This document shows positions 46,733 through 56,415 of a stretch of DNA of 64,000 bases, one piece after another. The notes under the pieces are model-generated. The model was not told the origin of the DNA and ran no database searches. It saw only the letters and a list, made by a program, of their open reading frames with translations. The DNA is from an uncultured Bacteroidales bacterium (GTDB lineage Bacteria > Bacteroidota > Bacteroidia > Bacteroidales > Muribaculaceae). The position numbers and the translations under genes were made by a program. The DNA is taken from the NCBI GenBank assembly GCA_947175245.1, contig CAMWLW010000003.1, forward strand, positions 1 through 64,000. The letters run 5' to 3'. Every line of letters starts with the position of its first letter. The first letter of the stretch is position 1.

Positions 46733-48100
46733 TTAGTAACCTGGTATATATTCGTGTTTGGTTATAACCCCGGTCCCGTGACATGTATGGCATGTCAATC
46801 GTACGGTACTTGTACGGTCTCCACCATGCCAGACCATTTTTTCATTATATCCTCGGCCCATACAGTTGCTACATCTTTCTTTACTGATTTCATAGTGGCC
46901 ACCATGTGCAGATGCCGGTGTAGTGCTATTTGGTGGATAATAATATATGCGATTAGATGGAGCCCCAGGATTGTAATTTCCAGAAGTATTGGCGTTGCTC
47001 TCTATATTGTTACCAGAATCATCATAAGGATATATGGCTATTTTATCAGCTATATTGAGTTCTGCCAATTCATCGCTAGATTTATAACTTGAGTAATACT
47101 CATGTGGAACATATATAGTCAAATTATCTATATATTTAAGATTCCAACTTACATCTACAAATTTTGGAATGGATTTACAACGGAGACTCACTCCTGTTAT
47201 ATTTTGCGCTGAACCAAAACTCTTAATTATCTTTACATTTTCTGGAATAGCAATGAAGTTAATATTAGTTCCAGCAAAAGCAGAATAATCAAGTATGCGT
47301 AGATTGTCCGGCAAATCGATATCATCAATATTACAGTCTGCAAATGCCAAAATGTCAATTTCTCTCAGAGAGGATGGTAACTCAATACTTTCAAGATTCT
47401 TACAATTATGGAATAGACCCGGAGGAATGCTTTTTACACCTTCGGGCAAGCTGATATATTTAAAATCGGTGTTGGCAAATGCTTCGCGCCCATACGATTT
47501 TACCATTGATGGAAATTCTATCGTTGAAAGTGAGCGACATCCACTAAATGCGTATTTTCCAATGTAGTCAAGTTCATCTTCGATTTCTACACCCCACAAA
47601 TTTTCACAGCCTGAAAATGCATGGTCACCAATTTTGGAAATTGGAGAAGGTAAACGCACATATCCCAAATTTGACAATCCATGAAAAGCGCCATTTCCAA
47701 TAGAAGAAAGCCCTTGTATATGTACATAATGAATTTGATCTTTAAATTTACTCCATGGAGTTATATACTCATCTTTATCAGCGTCATATTCAAAATCTAT
47801 CATTGGACCATCTCCATAGATCCAAAGCTTACCATCATTATCAAATTCATAGTAGAGTCGATCATTAATGACACCACGGAGAATTATTTCTGGTTCCGCG
47901 GCTTCTGCTACCTCCTCTACCTCCTCTACCTCCTCTGCGACCACCTCTTCTATCTCTATTTCTTCCGCAACTTCTACCACTGTGGAAACTTCTTTGGAAA
48001 TTTCTGGCTTAGCATAAGCACGTTGCTTACAGCTAAATAGTAGTGTGAAAAATGTGCCTGCAATGCATGTGATAGCCAATAGCAAAAACTTTTGTTTCAT
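46733..48100 (-). CDS. BspA-like LRR lipoprotein with acidic linker and C-terminal DnaJ-type zinc-finger motifs
   Basis: Lipobox LLFSC; (V)EE(V/I)-rich linker; LRR_5 units; C-term CSNCMGRGY...CHTCHGTGV. Confidence 0.85.
   Translation of the reverse strand: MKQKFLLLAITCIAGTFFTLLFSCKQRAYAKPEISKEVSTVVEVAEEIEIEEVVAEEVEEVEEVAEAAEPEIILRGVINDRLYYEFDNDGKLWIYGDGPMIDFEYDADKDEYITPWSKFKDQIHYVHIQGLSSIGNGAFHGLSNLGYVRLPSPISKIGDHAFSGCENLWGVEIEDELDYIGKYAFSGCRSLSTIEFPSMVKSYGREAFANTDFKYISLPEGVKSIPPGLFHNCKNLESIELPSSLREIDILAFADCNIDDIDLPDNLRILDYSAFAGTNINFIAIPENVKIIKSFGSAQNITGVSLRCKSIPKFVDVSWNLKYIDNLTIYVPHEYYSSYKSSDELAELNIADKIAIYPYDDSGNNIESNANTSGNYNPGAPSNRIYYYPPNSTTPASAHGGHYEISKERCSNCMGRGYNEKMVWHGGDRTSTVRLTCHTCHGTGVITKHEYIPGY
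47908..47934. repeat. 9-bp tandem repeat (ctacctcct)3 inside the LRR lipoprotein gene
   Basis: Read directly; encodes the VEE/EVE linker. Confidence 0.8.
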
Positions 48101-48149
48101 GCCGGAATTTATCCGCGCTCTATAGGCTTCTCCGAATTCGAGCGGTTAC

Positions 48150-48297
48150 AAAAAAAGCGTGAGTGCCTGTACCTGTTGCTCGTCCCACTATCGGAGGCTT
48201 CTCGCATTGCCTATTGGAGTCGGACGGCAACGCAGAAGCCCACGCTTGAATATGAAATAATAGCACTCAGTATTGCTCCTCACGGCGCAAAATACTG
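48150..48297 (-). ncRNA. Candidate independent small RNA or attenuating leader (about 148 nt)
   Basis: Minus strand: TATATTTG box (48302-48309), 5' hairpin CAGTATT/AATACTG starting at the predicted TSS, strong internal hairpin (48196-48211 / 48226-48240), closing stem AAGCGTG/CACGCTT (48155-48161 / 48241-48247) and T7 tract. Confidence 0.5.
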
Positions 48298-48301
48298 AAT
48301 A

Positions 48302-48309
48302 CAAATATA
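48302..48309 (-). promoter_or_regulatory. Bacteroidetes-type -7 box TATATTTG
   Basis: Reverse complement of caaatata. Confidence 0.5.
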
Positions 48310-48582
48310 CATATCCACGGGCATCTACTGTTGCTTCATCCCTGACTCCAATGTGAATTTTGCGAGAATTCCCGATAGTCAAGAATCAAGCGTCGAGTAA
48401 ACGCTTTTAAATTATGTCATTGCTTCCCGCCGCTCTTAACCCCAGACCGGGGCTTCTGCTATGCGGTCTGCAGTTGCAAAGTTACGAATTATTTTCAGAT
48501 GACAATAAATGTCGCCTAAAAAACGCAAAAAAAGCCACAACTGTCACAACAGCTCTTATCACGGTTGTGGTGGCTATAGGAT

Positions 48583-48951
48583 TTAGACGTCGATCAGATT
48601 GTCGTTCAATTGTGGAATTGCGCTGAGTATTTTTTCCAGTGATTCGGGCTGCTTTAAGTATCGGATTACTTCTTGCTTCGTGCCTTTTAACATAACCCTG
48701 GTGGCTTTGAACGGAACCGGTAATTTGTACCCGACTAACTCCAACCACCTGTCTGTCTCGTGATTGGGCAGATGTTCGGGTAATGCCTGAAGTTTAAGCA
48801 TCACGTCGGTTAAACACATCTCACTATCGGTGATTTTAAACTCGGAATAAACCATCGGAAAATTACCCCGGTCGGGCACTGACTTCTCTATCTTTATCAG
48901 TAAATCAGACACCATACGTTCGACGTTGGCCTGTAATTCGTTTACTCTCAT
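48583..48951 (-). CDS. Unknown protein (122 aa)
   Basis: Intact ORF, no family recognised. Confidence 0.5.
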   Translation of the reverse strand: MRVNELQANVERMVSDLLIKIEKSVPDRGNFPMVYSEFKITDSEMCLTDVMLKLQALPEHLPNHETDRWLELVGYKLPVPFKATRVMLKGTKQEVIRYLKQPESLEKILSAIPQLNDNLIDV

Positions 48952-48960
48952 TTTTTGTAC

Positions 48961-50409
48961 TTATGACTGAGACGACTGTATTTGAGGCGACTGGGTCTTG
49001 ATCCAGCGGCCGCGCAGGAGGCGGATGATGAAGATGAGGCCGCGGAAGGTGAGCTCGATGGCCATCGCTATCCATACGCCTTTCAGTCCGTCGGCACACG
49101 GTTGGGGGCCTGAGAAGTAGGTAGCAAGCCAGGCGGCGAGCGGTACGCGCACGAGCCAGATGCTGCCGAAGTTCATGCACGCCGGCATTATCGTGTCGCC
49201 CATGCCTACAAAGACGCCGTAGGCCACGATCGACGCTGCGAACATCGGCTCGGCCCATGCCTCGATGCGCAGCACCTCGGCTCCGAGGGTCTGAATCTCG
49301 GCCACGGGGGTCATTATCTCCATCATCATGGGGGCTGTGATGTAGAGTATCACGCCCATGAAGGTCATTACCACCATGCCGAGGCCTACCGAGATATAGC
49401 CGAAGCGTTTCACCAAATGTGGATTGCCGGCACCGTGACTCTGCCCCACGAGGGTGGTGGCGGCGTCGCCTATGCCGTAGCCGGGCATGTAGCACAGGCT
49501 CTCGGCCGTGATGGCAAAGGCGTTGGCGGCGATGGCCACTGGGCCGAGCGGGGCGACGATGACGGTGATCATCACCTGGGCGCCACATATCACGGCATGT
49601 TCCACGGTCATGGGCGCAGAGATGCCGAGGGCTTTGGTTATGAGCCGTTTCACCGGCCTGAAGCTGCCGCGCGTGCCTTTGAGTGCCAGTCCGCGCTCAC
49701 GACAGCACAGGAAGTAGAGCATGCAGCAGGCGGTGACAACCTCGGCGAACACTGTGCCGAGGGCGGCGCCGGTGACTCCGAGCCCCGCGCCGGGCATTGT
49801 AAACTGATGTCCGAACCAGCTGACCTCGCGCGTGTCGAAGATGAGCAGATAGTTGAATATGACGTCGAGCACACACATCATCACGTTGAGTATGCTGGGT
49901 ATCTTCATGTTGCCGGCACACCGCAGCATGCCGCCGGCGAGGTAGTTGAGGCTGAGCATGGGCAGTGCCAGCACGAAGACGAGGAAGTAGCGCGAGGCCT
50001 GCCCGGTGATTTCTTCGCCGCCACCGAGCCAGTGTGGAAGCGGGTCGGCTATAGCGACGCCTATGGCGGTGATTATAAGGCTGAAAATGATTGTGGCGGT
50101 AATCGACTGCCGCAGTATGTCGCGCGCGCCGGCATAGTCTTTGGCTCCCACGCGGTGTGACACAAGCACTGAGAAACCCATTGTGATGGCCGAGCACGTG
50201 CCCCAGAACAGCCACAGCGATGTCGACACGAGACCGATGGCGGCGGCCGGGTCGGTGCCGAGGCGGCCCACCATCGAGGCGTCGATATACTGCATGATGA
50301 TGCTCGAGAGCTGTGCCAGTATCGCCGGCATGGCGAGTTTCACAGCCAGCGAGAGCTGTTGTCTGAACGTGCTCGCTTTGCCGTCCTGTATGTACGATAT
50401 GTCGGCCAT
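48961..50409 (-). CDS. MATE family efflux transporter
   Basis: LAMPAILAQLSSIIMQYIDASMVGRLGTDPAAAIGLVSTSLW and two-fold MATE pattern. Confidence 0.94.
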   Translation of the reverse strand: MADISYIQDGKASTFRQQLSLAVKLAMPAILAQLSSIIMQYIDASMVGRLGTDPAAAIGLVSTSLWLFWGTCSAITMGFSVLVSHRVGAKDYAGARDILRQSITATIIFSLIITAIGVAIADPLPHWLGGGEEITGQASRYFLVFVLALPMLSLNYLAGGMLRCAGNMKIPSILNVMMCVLDVIFNYLLIFDTREVSWFGHQFTMPGAGLGVTGAALGTVFAEVVTACCMLYFLCCRERGLALKGTRGSFRPVKRLITKALGISAPMTVEHAVICGAQVMITVIVAPLGPVAIAANAFAITAESLCYMPGYGIGDAATTLVGQSHGAGNPHLVKRFGYISVGLGMVVMTFMGVILYITAPMMMEIMTPVAEIQTLGAEVLRIEAWAEPMFAASIVAYGVFVGMGDTIMPACMNFGSIWLVRVPLAAWLATYFSGPQPCADGLKGVWIAMAIELTFRGLIFIIRLLRGRWIKTQSPQIQSSQS

Positions 50410-50419
50410 GTCGGGTTAG

Positions 50420-51601
50420 TTATTTGTTCGTCAGTCGGTTCAGTCCTCTCACTACACGGTCGAGACCCTCGGCGAGCTGTTGGCGCGAGGTGGCCATGTT
50501 GATGCGTATGTAACCGCGAGCGCCATACATGCTGCCGGCGTTGACCCACACCTTGTCGTGCTCCATGAGGTACTCTTCGAGTTGCTCGTCGTCAATGCCC
50601 AGGGTGCTCACGTCGAGCCACGCGAGGTAGGTAGCCTCGAGTCGGGCGAGTTTTACCACAGGCAGGTCGCTCCTGACACGCCCAGCAAGATAGCGGTAGT
50701 TATCGTGAATGTAGCTTATCAGTGAATCGAGCCAGCCGGCGCACTCGGTGTAGGCGGCGATGAGGGCGGTGACGCCGAACGGATTGACATCGCACACCTC
50801 GTTGTCGTTGATAGCGCGGTCAATGAGGTAACGCAGGCGTGGTGACGAGGTGAGAATGTTGGCTATCTGCAGGCCGGCTGTATTGAAGGCCTTGGATGGT
50901 GAGCTGAATGTGACCGTGTGTGTGAGCGGGTCACCGTCAAGAGCCGCCACGGGGGTGAATGTGTGGCCCGGCATCGTCAGGTCGCCGTGGATCTCGTCGC
51001 TGAGCATCGTGGTGCCCGTCAGGCGGCAGATGTCGTAAACGCGCTGAAGCTCATCGCGGCGCCATGCACGGCATGCCGGGTTGTGAGGGTTGCAGAACAG
51101 CAGCACGGGCGTGCGCTCGTCGGCCAGCACGGCCTCAAGCCGGTCAAAGTCTATCTCATAGCTGAACATGTCACCGTCATCAACGCGTATGAGCGGCACG
51201 TCGGCCAGGCGACAGCCGTTGTTGCGTATCGATGAGAAGAAGCAGTTGTAGACCGGGGTCATGACGGCCACGGCATCGCCGGGACGGGTCAGCGCCTTGA
51301 TGGTGGCCGATATGGCCGGCACCACTCCCTGGGTGTATATGAGCCGCATGTCGGGTGGTAGGGTAACACCGTAACGGTTACGGTACCACGAGTCTACCGC
51401 CCGGTAATACTCGTCGGGCACCAGTGTGTAGCCGAACACACCGTGGTCGACGCGCCGCCTGAGTGCCTCGACAATGGGCTCGGCCACCTTGAAGTCCATG
51501 TCGGCTACCCATAGCGGGATAATCCCGTCGGCCGTGGCCGAGTCCCATTTGTATGAGCCTGAGCCACGCCTCGACGGGGTGATATCAAAGAGTTGATTCA
51601 T
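50420..51601 (-). CDS. PatB/MalY family PLP-dependent C-S lyase / aminotransferase
   Basis: RRGSGSYKWDSA...IIPLWVADMDFKVAEPIVEALRRRVDHGVFGYT...SDEIHGDLTMPGH...FSSPSKAFNTAGLQ. Confidence 0.92.
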   Translation of the reverse strand: MNQLFDITPSRRGSGSYKWDSATADGIIPLWVADMDFKVAEPIVEALRRRVDHGVFGYTLVPDEYYRAVDSWYRNRYGVTLPPDMRLIYTQGVVPAISATIKALTRPGDAVAVMTPVYNCFFSSIRNNGCRLADVPLIRVDDGDMFSYEIDFDRLEAVLADERTPVLLFCNPHNPACRAWRRDELQRVYDICRLTGTTMLSDEIHGDLTMPGHTFTPVAALDGDPLTHTVTFSSPSKAFNTAGLQIANILTSSPRLRYLIDRAINDNEVCDVNPFGVTALIAAYTECAGWLDSLISYIHDNYRYLAGRVRSDLPVVKLARLEATYLAWLDVSTLGIDDEQLEEYLMEHDKVWVNAGSMYGARGYIRINMATSRQQLAEGLDRVVRGLNRLTNK

Positions 51602-52446
51602 CAGTTCTTGATTTGCAGTTTGCAGTTGCCGGGGCGGCGCAGGTTCTCGTCAAAGATGATTTCGCCAAATCCTTTGGCTATGATCTGACCCTCGCGCGGG
51701 TTCTTGACCGAGGTGATGACCGAGTTGACGGTGGCGCGCACGCTCGAGTCCTCGAACGCCAGGTTGCACATCGGGTCGATCTCACAGTCCTCGAGCACGA
51801 GACCCTCACAGTAGCACAGGGGCTGTATGCCCTTGATTTTGCAGCGCACGAATTTCAGATTCTTAGAGTGCCAGCCCAGGAACTCGCCGTCAATCTCCGA
51901 GTCATAGACGGTGACATTCTCGGTCTCCCAGAAGGCGTCGCGCGAGTCGATGACAGCCTTGTGTATCTCCACGTTCTTGCAGTATTGGAACGAGTAGTTG
52001 CCCTGCTGGCGATAGTTGCGTATCTTGATGTCGCGCGAGTGCATGAACAGGTAGTCGCCGTTCTTGACCTCGACGTCCTCGAGCTTGACTTTGGTGCAGT
52101 GCCAGAATGTCTCGAGAGCGTCATTGAGTTTCACGCGTTCGAGTTTGAGCGACTCCATCTCGCGGAACATCTTGGGGGCGTCGACAACGGTGTCGGTCAT
52201 CTCCAGGTCGCGCGAGTACCACAGCGCGGCACGGGCTCCGGGTGTGAACAGGCAGTTGTTGATTTTAAATTTATCCACATGCCAGAACGGGTATTTGCCT
52301 TCAAAACGGCAACCCTCGGCCTCGATGTTTGAACAGCATTTGATGCCGCTCTCACCGGCCGTGATGGTGACATTGACAAGACGCAGGTCTTTTGATGCGA
52401 AGAGTGGACGCTCGCCACCCATCGAAATGTCTTTAAGCTCTTTCAT
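51601..52446 (-). CDS. DUF3737 family protein (right-handed beta-helix-like)
   Basis: GERPLFASKDLRLVNVTITAGESGIKCCSNIEAEGCRFEGKYPFWHVDKFKINNCLF. Confidence 0.88.
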   Translation of the reverse strand: MKELKDISMGGERPLFASKDLRLVNVTITAGESGIKCCSNIEAEGCRFEGKYPFWHVDKFKINNCLFTPGARAALWYSRDLEMTDTVVDAPKMFREMESLKLERVKLNDALETFWHCTKVKLEDVEVKNGDYLFMHSRDIKIRNYRQQGNYSFQYCKNVEIHKAVIDSRDAFWETENVTVYDSEIDGEFLGWHSKNLKFVRCKIKGIQPLCYCEGLVLEDCEIDPMCNLAFEDSSVRATVNSVITSVKNPREGQIIAKGFGEIIFDENLRRPGNCKLQIKN

Positions 52447-52515
52447 AGTGTATATATTAAATATCTGTATTTGATAATAACGTGTATTTTGAATTTCAGT
52501 TATGGTAAATTGTCG

Positions 52516-53763
52516 TTACCAGCCGCCCGAGGCACCGCCGCCGCCGGTCATGCCGCCGCCAAAACTGCCTCCCGAGAAGCCACCGCCGCCACCAAATCCG
52601 CGACCGCCACCACCGCCGCCTACAATCACGATAGGCGGCTCGACAATCTTGGCGATGTTGTAAGGTGTCTGTGTTTCCTTGCCGCAGTTGTTGCACCGGT
52701 ATAGGCGCACACCCTGACCTTCGTATCGGGTGGTAGGCTGGCGCAGTATGCGGTTGGCTACCAACGAGCGGGCTCTTGCACCGCAGTCGGGGCAAACCGT
52801 GTAGGACGAGCGTCGGTTGATGTAGGGTAGTATGTCGGTCTCGTTGCACGCGGGACACAGCCACACGTCATAGTCGACCGAGTTGAGTTTCTCCTCCATG
52901 TCCTGGGCCGGTGTTAGGTAGTCGTTGTCGTGAATTTCGTCGACACGGTGCATGCGCGTGCCACAGTTCGGACAGTCGTGCCGATGCAGTCTCACGCGGC
53001 GCATCATCAGCCACAATGCTACCCAGGCCACGCAGCCAAATCCAAGTGTGACAGGAATTGACATGAGGAAGGGCAAGCGCATCGAGTCGAGACGCGCATA
53101 TCGCCGCGGGTCAGACTCATGGCGCGTTGCGATACAGGTCATCAACAGCCAAGCGAGCAGCGCCACTACAACGATGAACGATACCGACAGCCACACTCGA
53201 AGAAAATCGGCCAGGCCGACATCCTCACGGCCGGTTTTCTGGTCGCTGTGCAGATAGTCGGCTGCCTTGGGGTCGGTTACGTACATCGATATGGCGTTGA
53301 CGGATTGCAGGAGCGCATTGTCAATGTCGCCGGCTTTCATGTTGGGGGCGATGTCCTGCCGTATGATGCGTCCGGCACGCGCGTCGTTTATGACGCCTTC
53401 GATGCCGTAGCCCGTGCGTATGGCCGCACGCCTGTCGTCACGCGATATCACCATGAGCAGGCCGTTGTCGCGGTCTTTCTTACCGATGCCCCACAGCTCG
53501 AACAGCTCGGTCGCATACGAGTCGATGTCCTGACCGTCGAGGTTGGCCACAACGGCTACCGTGACCTCGGCTGTCGTGGCATTGCTGAGACTGTCGAGCA
53601 CCGCGTCGGCCCGGCGGCGCGCCTCGTCAGACAGCAGGCCGTCGGGATCGCTCACCCAGGCGTCGGCCCGCATCACGTGTACGTTCGGAACCTTGTCGGG
53701 CGATACAGCCCCGGCTGCCATCGGCAACAGCGAGAGGATTAGTATTGCGATATAACGTATCAT
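52516..53763 (-). CDS. TPM domain-containing protein with zinc ribbons and Gly-rich tail
   Basis: DPDGLLSDEARRRADAVLDSLSNATTAEVTVAVVANLDGQDIDSYATELFELWGIG; CPNCGTRMH, CPDCGARA, GGGGGGRGFGGGGGFSGGSFGG. Confidence 0.88.
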   Translation of the reverse strand: MIRYIAILILSLLPMAAGAVSPDKVPNVHVMRADAWVSDPDGLLSDEARRRADAVLDSLSNATTAEVTVAVVANLDGQDIDSYATELFELWGIGKKDRDNGLLMVISRDDRRAAIRTGYGIEGVINDARAGRIIRQDIAPNMKAGDIDNALLQSVNAISMYVTDPKAADYLHSDQKTGREDVGLADFLRVWLSVSFIVVVALLAWLLMTCIATRHESDPRRYARLDSMRLPFLMSIPVTLGFGCVAWVALWLMMRRVRLHRHDCPNCGTRMHRVDEIHDNDYLTPAQDMEEKLNSVDYDVWLCPACNETDILPYINRRSSYTVCPDCGARARSLVANRILRQPTTRYEGQGVRLYRCNNCGKETQTPYNIAKIVEPPIVIVGGGGGGRGFGGGGGFSGGSFGGGMTGGGGASGGW

Positions 53764-53786
53764 TTAATCAAGTAGGAAAAGTCAGG

Positions 53787-55142
53787 TTATAATGCCGGGA
53801 GAGATTGACCGTTGAGCTTGCGGTACAGGTCGAGTGCATACACGTCGGTCATGGCCGAGATGTGATCGATGACAGCTTGTACGCGGCCAAAGATGGTGGG
53901 CGCCTTGACGTCATACTGCTCGGGCACCTTTGACAGCAGCAGGCGCGAATAGTTGAGCTCGGGAAATCTCACCGCGTGGATATGTTTCTCGAGCAGGAAC
54001 GTGATGATACGGTTACCGGCCAGCTCGATGTCGACAACATCGCCGGCACAGTATATCTTGTTCCACGACAGCTCGTTGCATGCCTCGTAGGCCTTGCGCT
54101 GAGTCTCGGGTACGGCTTTCAGCAGCGAGCCCTTGAAGGTGCCGTGCATGATGGCGTCCTCGTTGGCCACAAACGCCTCGGCACACTTTGTGACGAGCAT
54201 GCTGATGACACACGAACGCAGGTGGGCCACCTGTTCGTTAGGGTCTGATATGGTCGAGATTGCGTGCCGTATGCGTTCGAGCTGTTCGCCCTCGAAGTAA
54301 GCGAGCAGCAGCGGTATCACCTGTCCTGTTGACAGGATTTTGAGCTTGTGGGCATCCTCGATATCCATTATCTCATAGCAGATGTCGTCGGCGGCCTCGA
54401 CGATGTAGACCAGCGGGTGGCGTGCAAACTCGAGTTTGCCGTCCTCACGTTCGCGCCTTATGATGCCGAGCTCGCGGGCTATCTTTAGGAATGAGTCATG
54501 CTCGGTGGTGAAGAATCCGAATTTACCGCTCTTGCCGGCAATGGTCGACTCGTAGGGGTATTTTACAATGGAGGCCAATGTGGCGTAAGTCATGCCGAAA
54601 CCGCCGTGGCGTCGGCCGTTAAAACGATGGGTGAGAACACGGAACGCATTGGCATTGCCCTCGAAGTGAACCAGGTCGCTCCACTCGGCGTCGGTGAGCT
54701 GAGACCTGAGCGCGGCGCCGTCGCCCTCTGAGAAGAATGTCGATATCGCTTTCTCGCCCGAGTGACCGAACGGCGGGTTGCCCAGGTCATGGGCAAGACA
54801 GGCGGCGGCCACAATCTCGCCTATCGACATCAGCGCCTCAATCTCGGCCGGGTCTTTGTAGCGCGGCATGAGCGCCATCATTGCCTCGGCAGCTATGGAA
54901 CGTCCTACCGATGATACCTCAAGGCTGTGGGTCAGACGGTTGTGTACAAATATGCTGCCGCCGGGAAGCGGGAATACCTGGGTCTTGTTTTGCAGACGTC
55001 TGAACGGCGATGAGAACACAAGGCGGTCGTAGTCGCGGCGGAAGTCACTGCGGACACCCACCTTGTCGTTGACCGCGTCCTCGTGACCGAACCGCTTGTC
55101 GCTCACCAGCCGCGTCCATGTCATTACCTCGTTATTGGCCAT
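53787..55142 (-). CDS. dgt: dNTP triphosphohydrolase (dGTPase family)
   Basis: DYDRLVFSSPFRRLQNKTQVFPL...VHNRLTHSLEVSSVGRSIA...CLAHDLGNPPFGHSGEKAI (HD domain). Confidence 0.92.
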   Translation of the reverse strand: MANNEVMTWTRLVSDKRFGHEDAVNDKVGVRSDFRRDYDRLVFSSPFRRLQNKTQVFPLPGGSIFVHNRLTHSLEVSSVGRSIAAEAMMALMPRYKDPAEIEALMSIGEIVAAACLAHDLGNPPFGHSGEKAISTFFSEGDGAALRSQLTDAEWSDLVHFEGNANAFRVLTHRFNGRRHGGFGMTYATLASIVKYPYESTIAGKSGKFGFFTTEHDSFLKIARELGIIRREREDGKLEFARHPLVYIVEAADDICYEIMDIEDAHKLKILSTGQVIPLLLAYFEGEQLERIRHAISTISDPNEQVAHLRSCVISMLVTKCAEAFVANEDAIMHGTFKGSLLKAVPETQRKAYEACNELSWNKIYCAGDVVDIELAGNRIITFLLEKHIHAVRFPELNYSRLLLSKVPEQYDVKAPTIFGRVQAVIDHISAMTDVYALDLYRKLNGQSLPAL

Positions 55143-56382
55143 CGCTGTCGGTATTTTCGTCGTCGGTCACGATGTCGTCGTAACGCTGGAACAGGAAATC
55201 ATTGTAGGGGAACCGGCTCAGGTGTATCTCACGGGCCTTCTCATAGAGCAGATGTTTCAGCTCGTCGATATTGCGGCCCGTCTTGGCCGACACAAACACG
55301 CAGTTGTCGTGCAGCCGGTTCATCCAGGTGGCCTTGAGCTCGTCAAGCGATATGTTGCGCTTAGTCCTGGGGGTGAGGTCGTCGGCATCTTTGGGGGTAT
55401 AGGTGAAGGCGTCGATTTTGTTGAATACCATAATCATAGGCTTCTCGACGTCGCCACAGATGTCGCGCAGGGTCTTGTTGACGACCTCAATCTGCTCCTC
55501 AAACTGGGGGTGACTGATATCGACGACGTGGACGAGCAGGTCGGCGTCGCGCACCTCGTCGAGTGTCGATTTGAACGAGTCGACAAGGTGTGTCGGCAGT
55601 TTGCGTATGAAACCGACGGTATCGGTAAGCAGGAACGGCAGATTGTCGATGATGACTTTGCGCACGGTAGTGTCGAGGGTGGCAAACAGCTTGTTCTCGG
55701 CAAATACCTCGCTCTTGCTCAGCAGGTTCATCAATGTCGACTTGCCGACGTTGGTGTAGCCCACGAGGGCCACGCGGGTGAGCTTGCCGCGGTTCTTGCG
55801 CTGAATCGACTTCTGCTTGTCGATCGCTTTAAGCTCCTCCTTGAGTCGCGATATCTTGTCGAGGATTATGCGGCGGTCGGTCTCAATCTGGGTCTCACCG
55901 GGGCCGCGCATACCGATGCCGCCTCGCTGTCGCTCAAGGTGAGTCCACAGGCGGGTGAGTCGCGGCAGCAGGTACTGGTATTGGGCCAGCTCGACCTGAG
56001 CGCGCGCGTTGGCGGTCTGGGCACGCTTGGCAAAGATGTCGAGGATGAGACTCGTGCGGTCAAGCACCTTGATCTGCAGTTCGCGTTCAATGTTCTGAAC
56101 CTGCTTGGTCGACAGGTCATCGTCAAATATGACCATGCCTATCTCGTTTTCCTCGACATAGAGTTTTATCTCTTCGAGTTTGCCTTTACCCACGAATGTG
56201 CGCGGGTTGGGATAGTCAAGTTTCTGGACAAAACGCTTCACGGTGACAGCGCCGGCGGTGTCGGCCAGGAACTCGAGCTCGTCAAGATACTCATTGACTT
56301 TCTCCTCGCTCTGGTCTCGCGTCACGAGACCCACGAGAACGGCATTCTCGGTTGTTTCTTTACTTATAACAAATTCTTTCAT
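55132..56382 (-). CDS. hflX: GTPase HflX
   Basis: ERQRGGIGMRGPGETQIETDRR...VALVGYTNVGKSTLMNLLSKSEVFAENKLFATLDTTVRK...LTDTVGFIRKLPTHLVDSFKSTLDEV. Confidence 0.96.
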   Translation of the reverse strand: MKEFVISKETTENAVLVGLVTRDQSEEKVNEYLDELEFLADTAGAVTVKRFVQKLDYPNPRTFVGKGKLEEIKLYVEENEIGMVIFDDDLSTKQVQNIERELQIKVLDRTSLILDIFAKRAQTANARAQVELAQYQYLLPRLTRLWTHLERQRGGIGMRGPGETQIETDRRIILDKISRLKEELKAIDKQKSIQRKNRGKLTRVALVGYTNVGKSTLMNLLSKSEVFAENKLFATLDTTVRKVIIDNLPFLLTDTVGFIRKLPTHLVDSFKSTLDEVRDADLLVHVVDISHPQFEEQIEVVNKTLRDICGDVEKPMIMVFNKIDAFTYTPKDADDLTPRTKRNISLDELKATWMNRLHDNCVFVSAKTGRNIDELKHLLYEKAREIHLSRFPYNDFLFQRYDDIVTDDENTDSDGQ

Positions 56383-56415
56383 ATCTACACTATAACACGC
56401 GTGGGGACATGTTTG

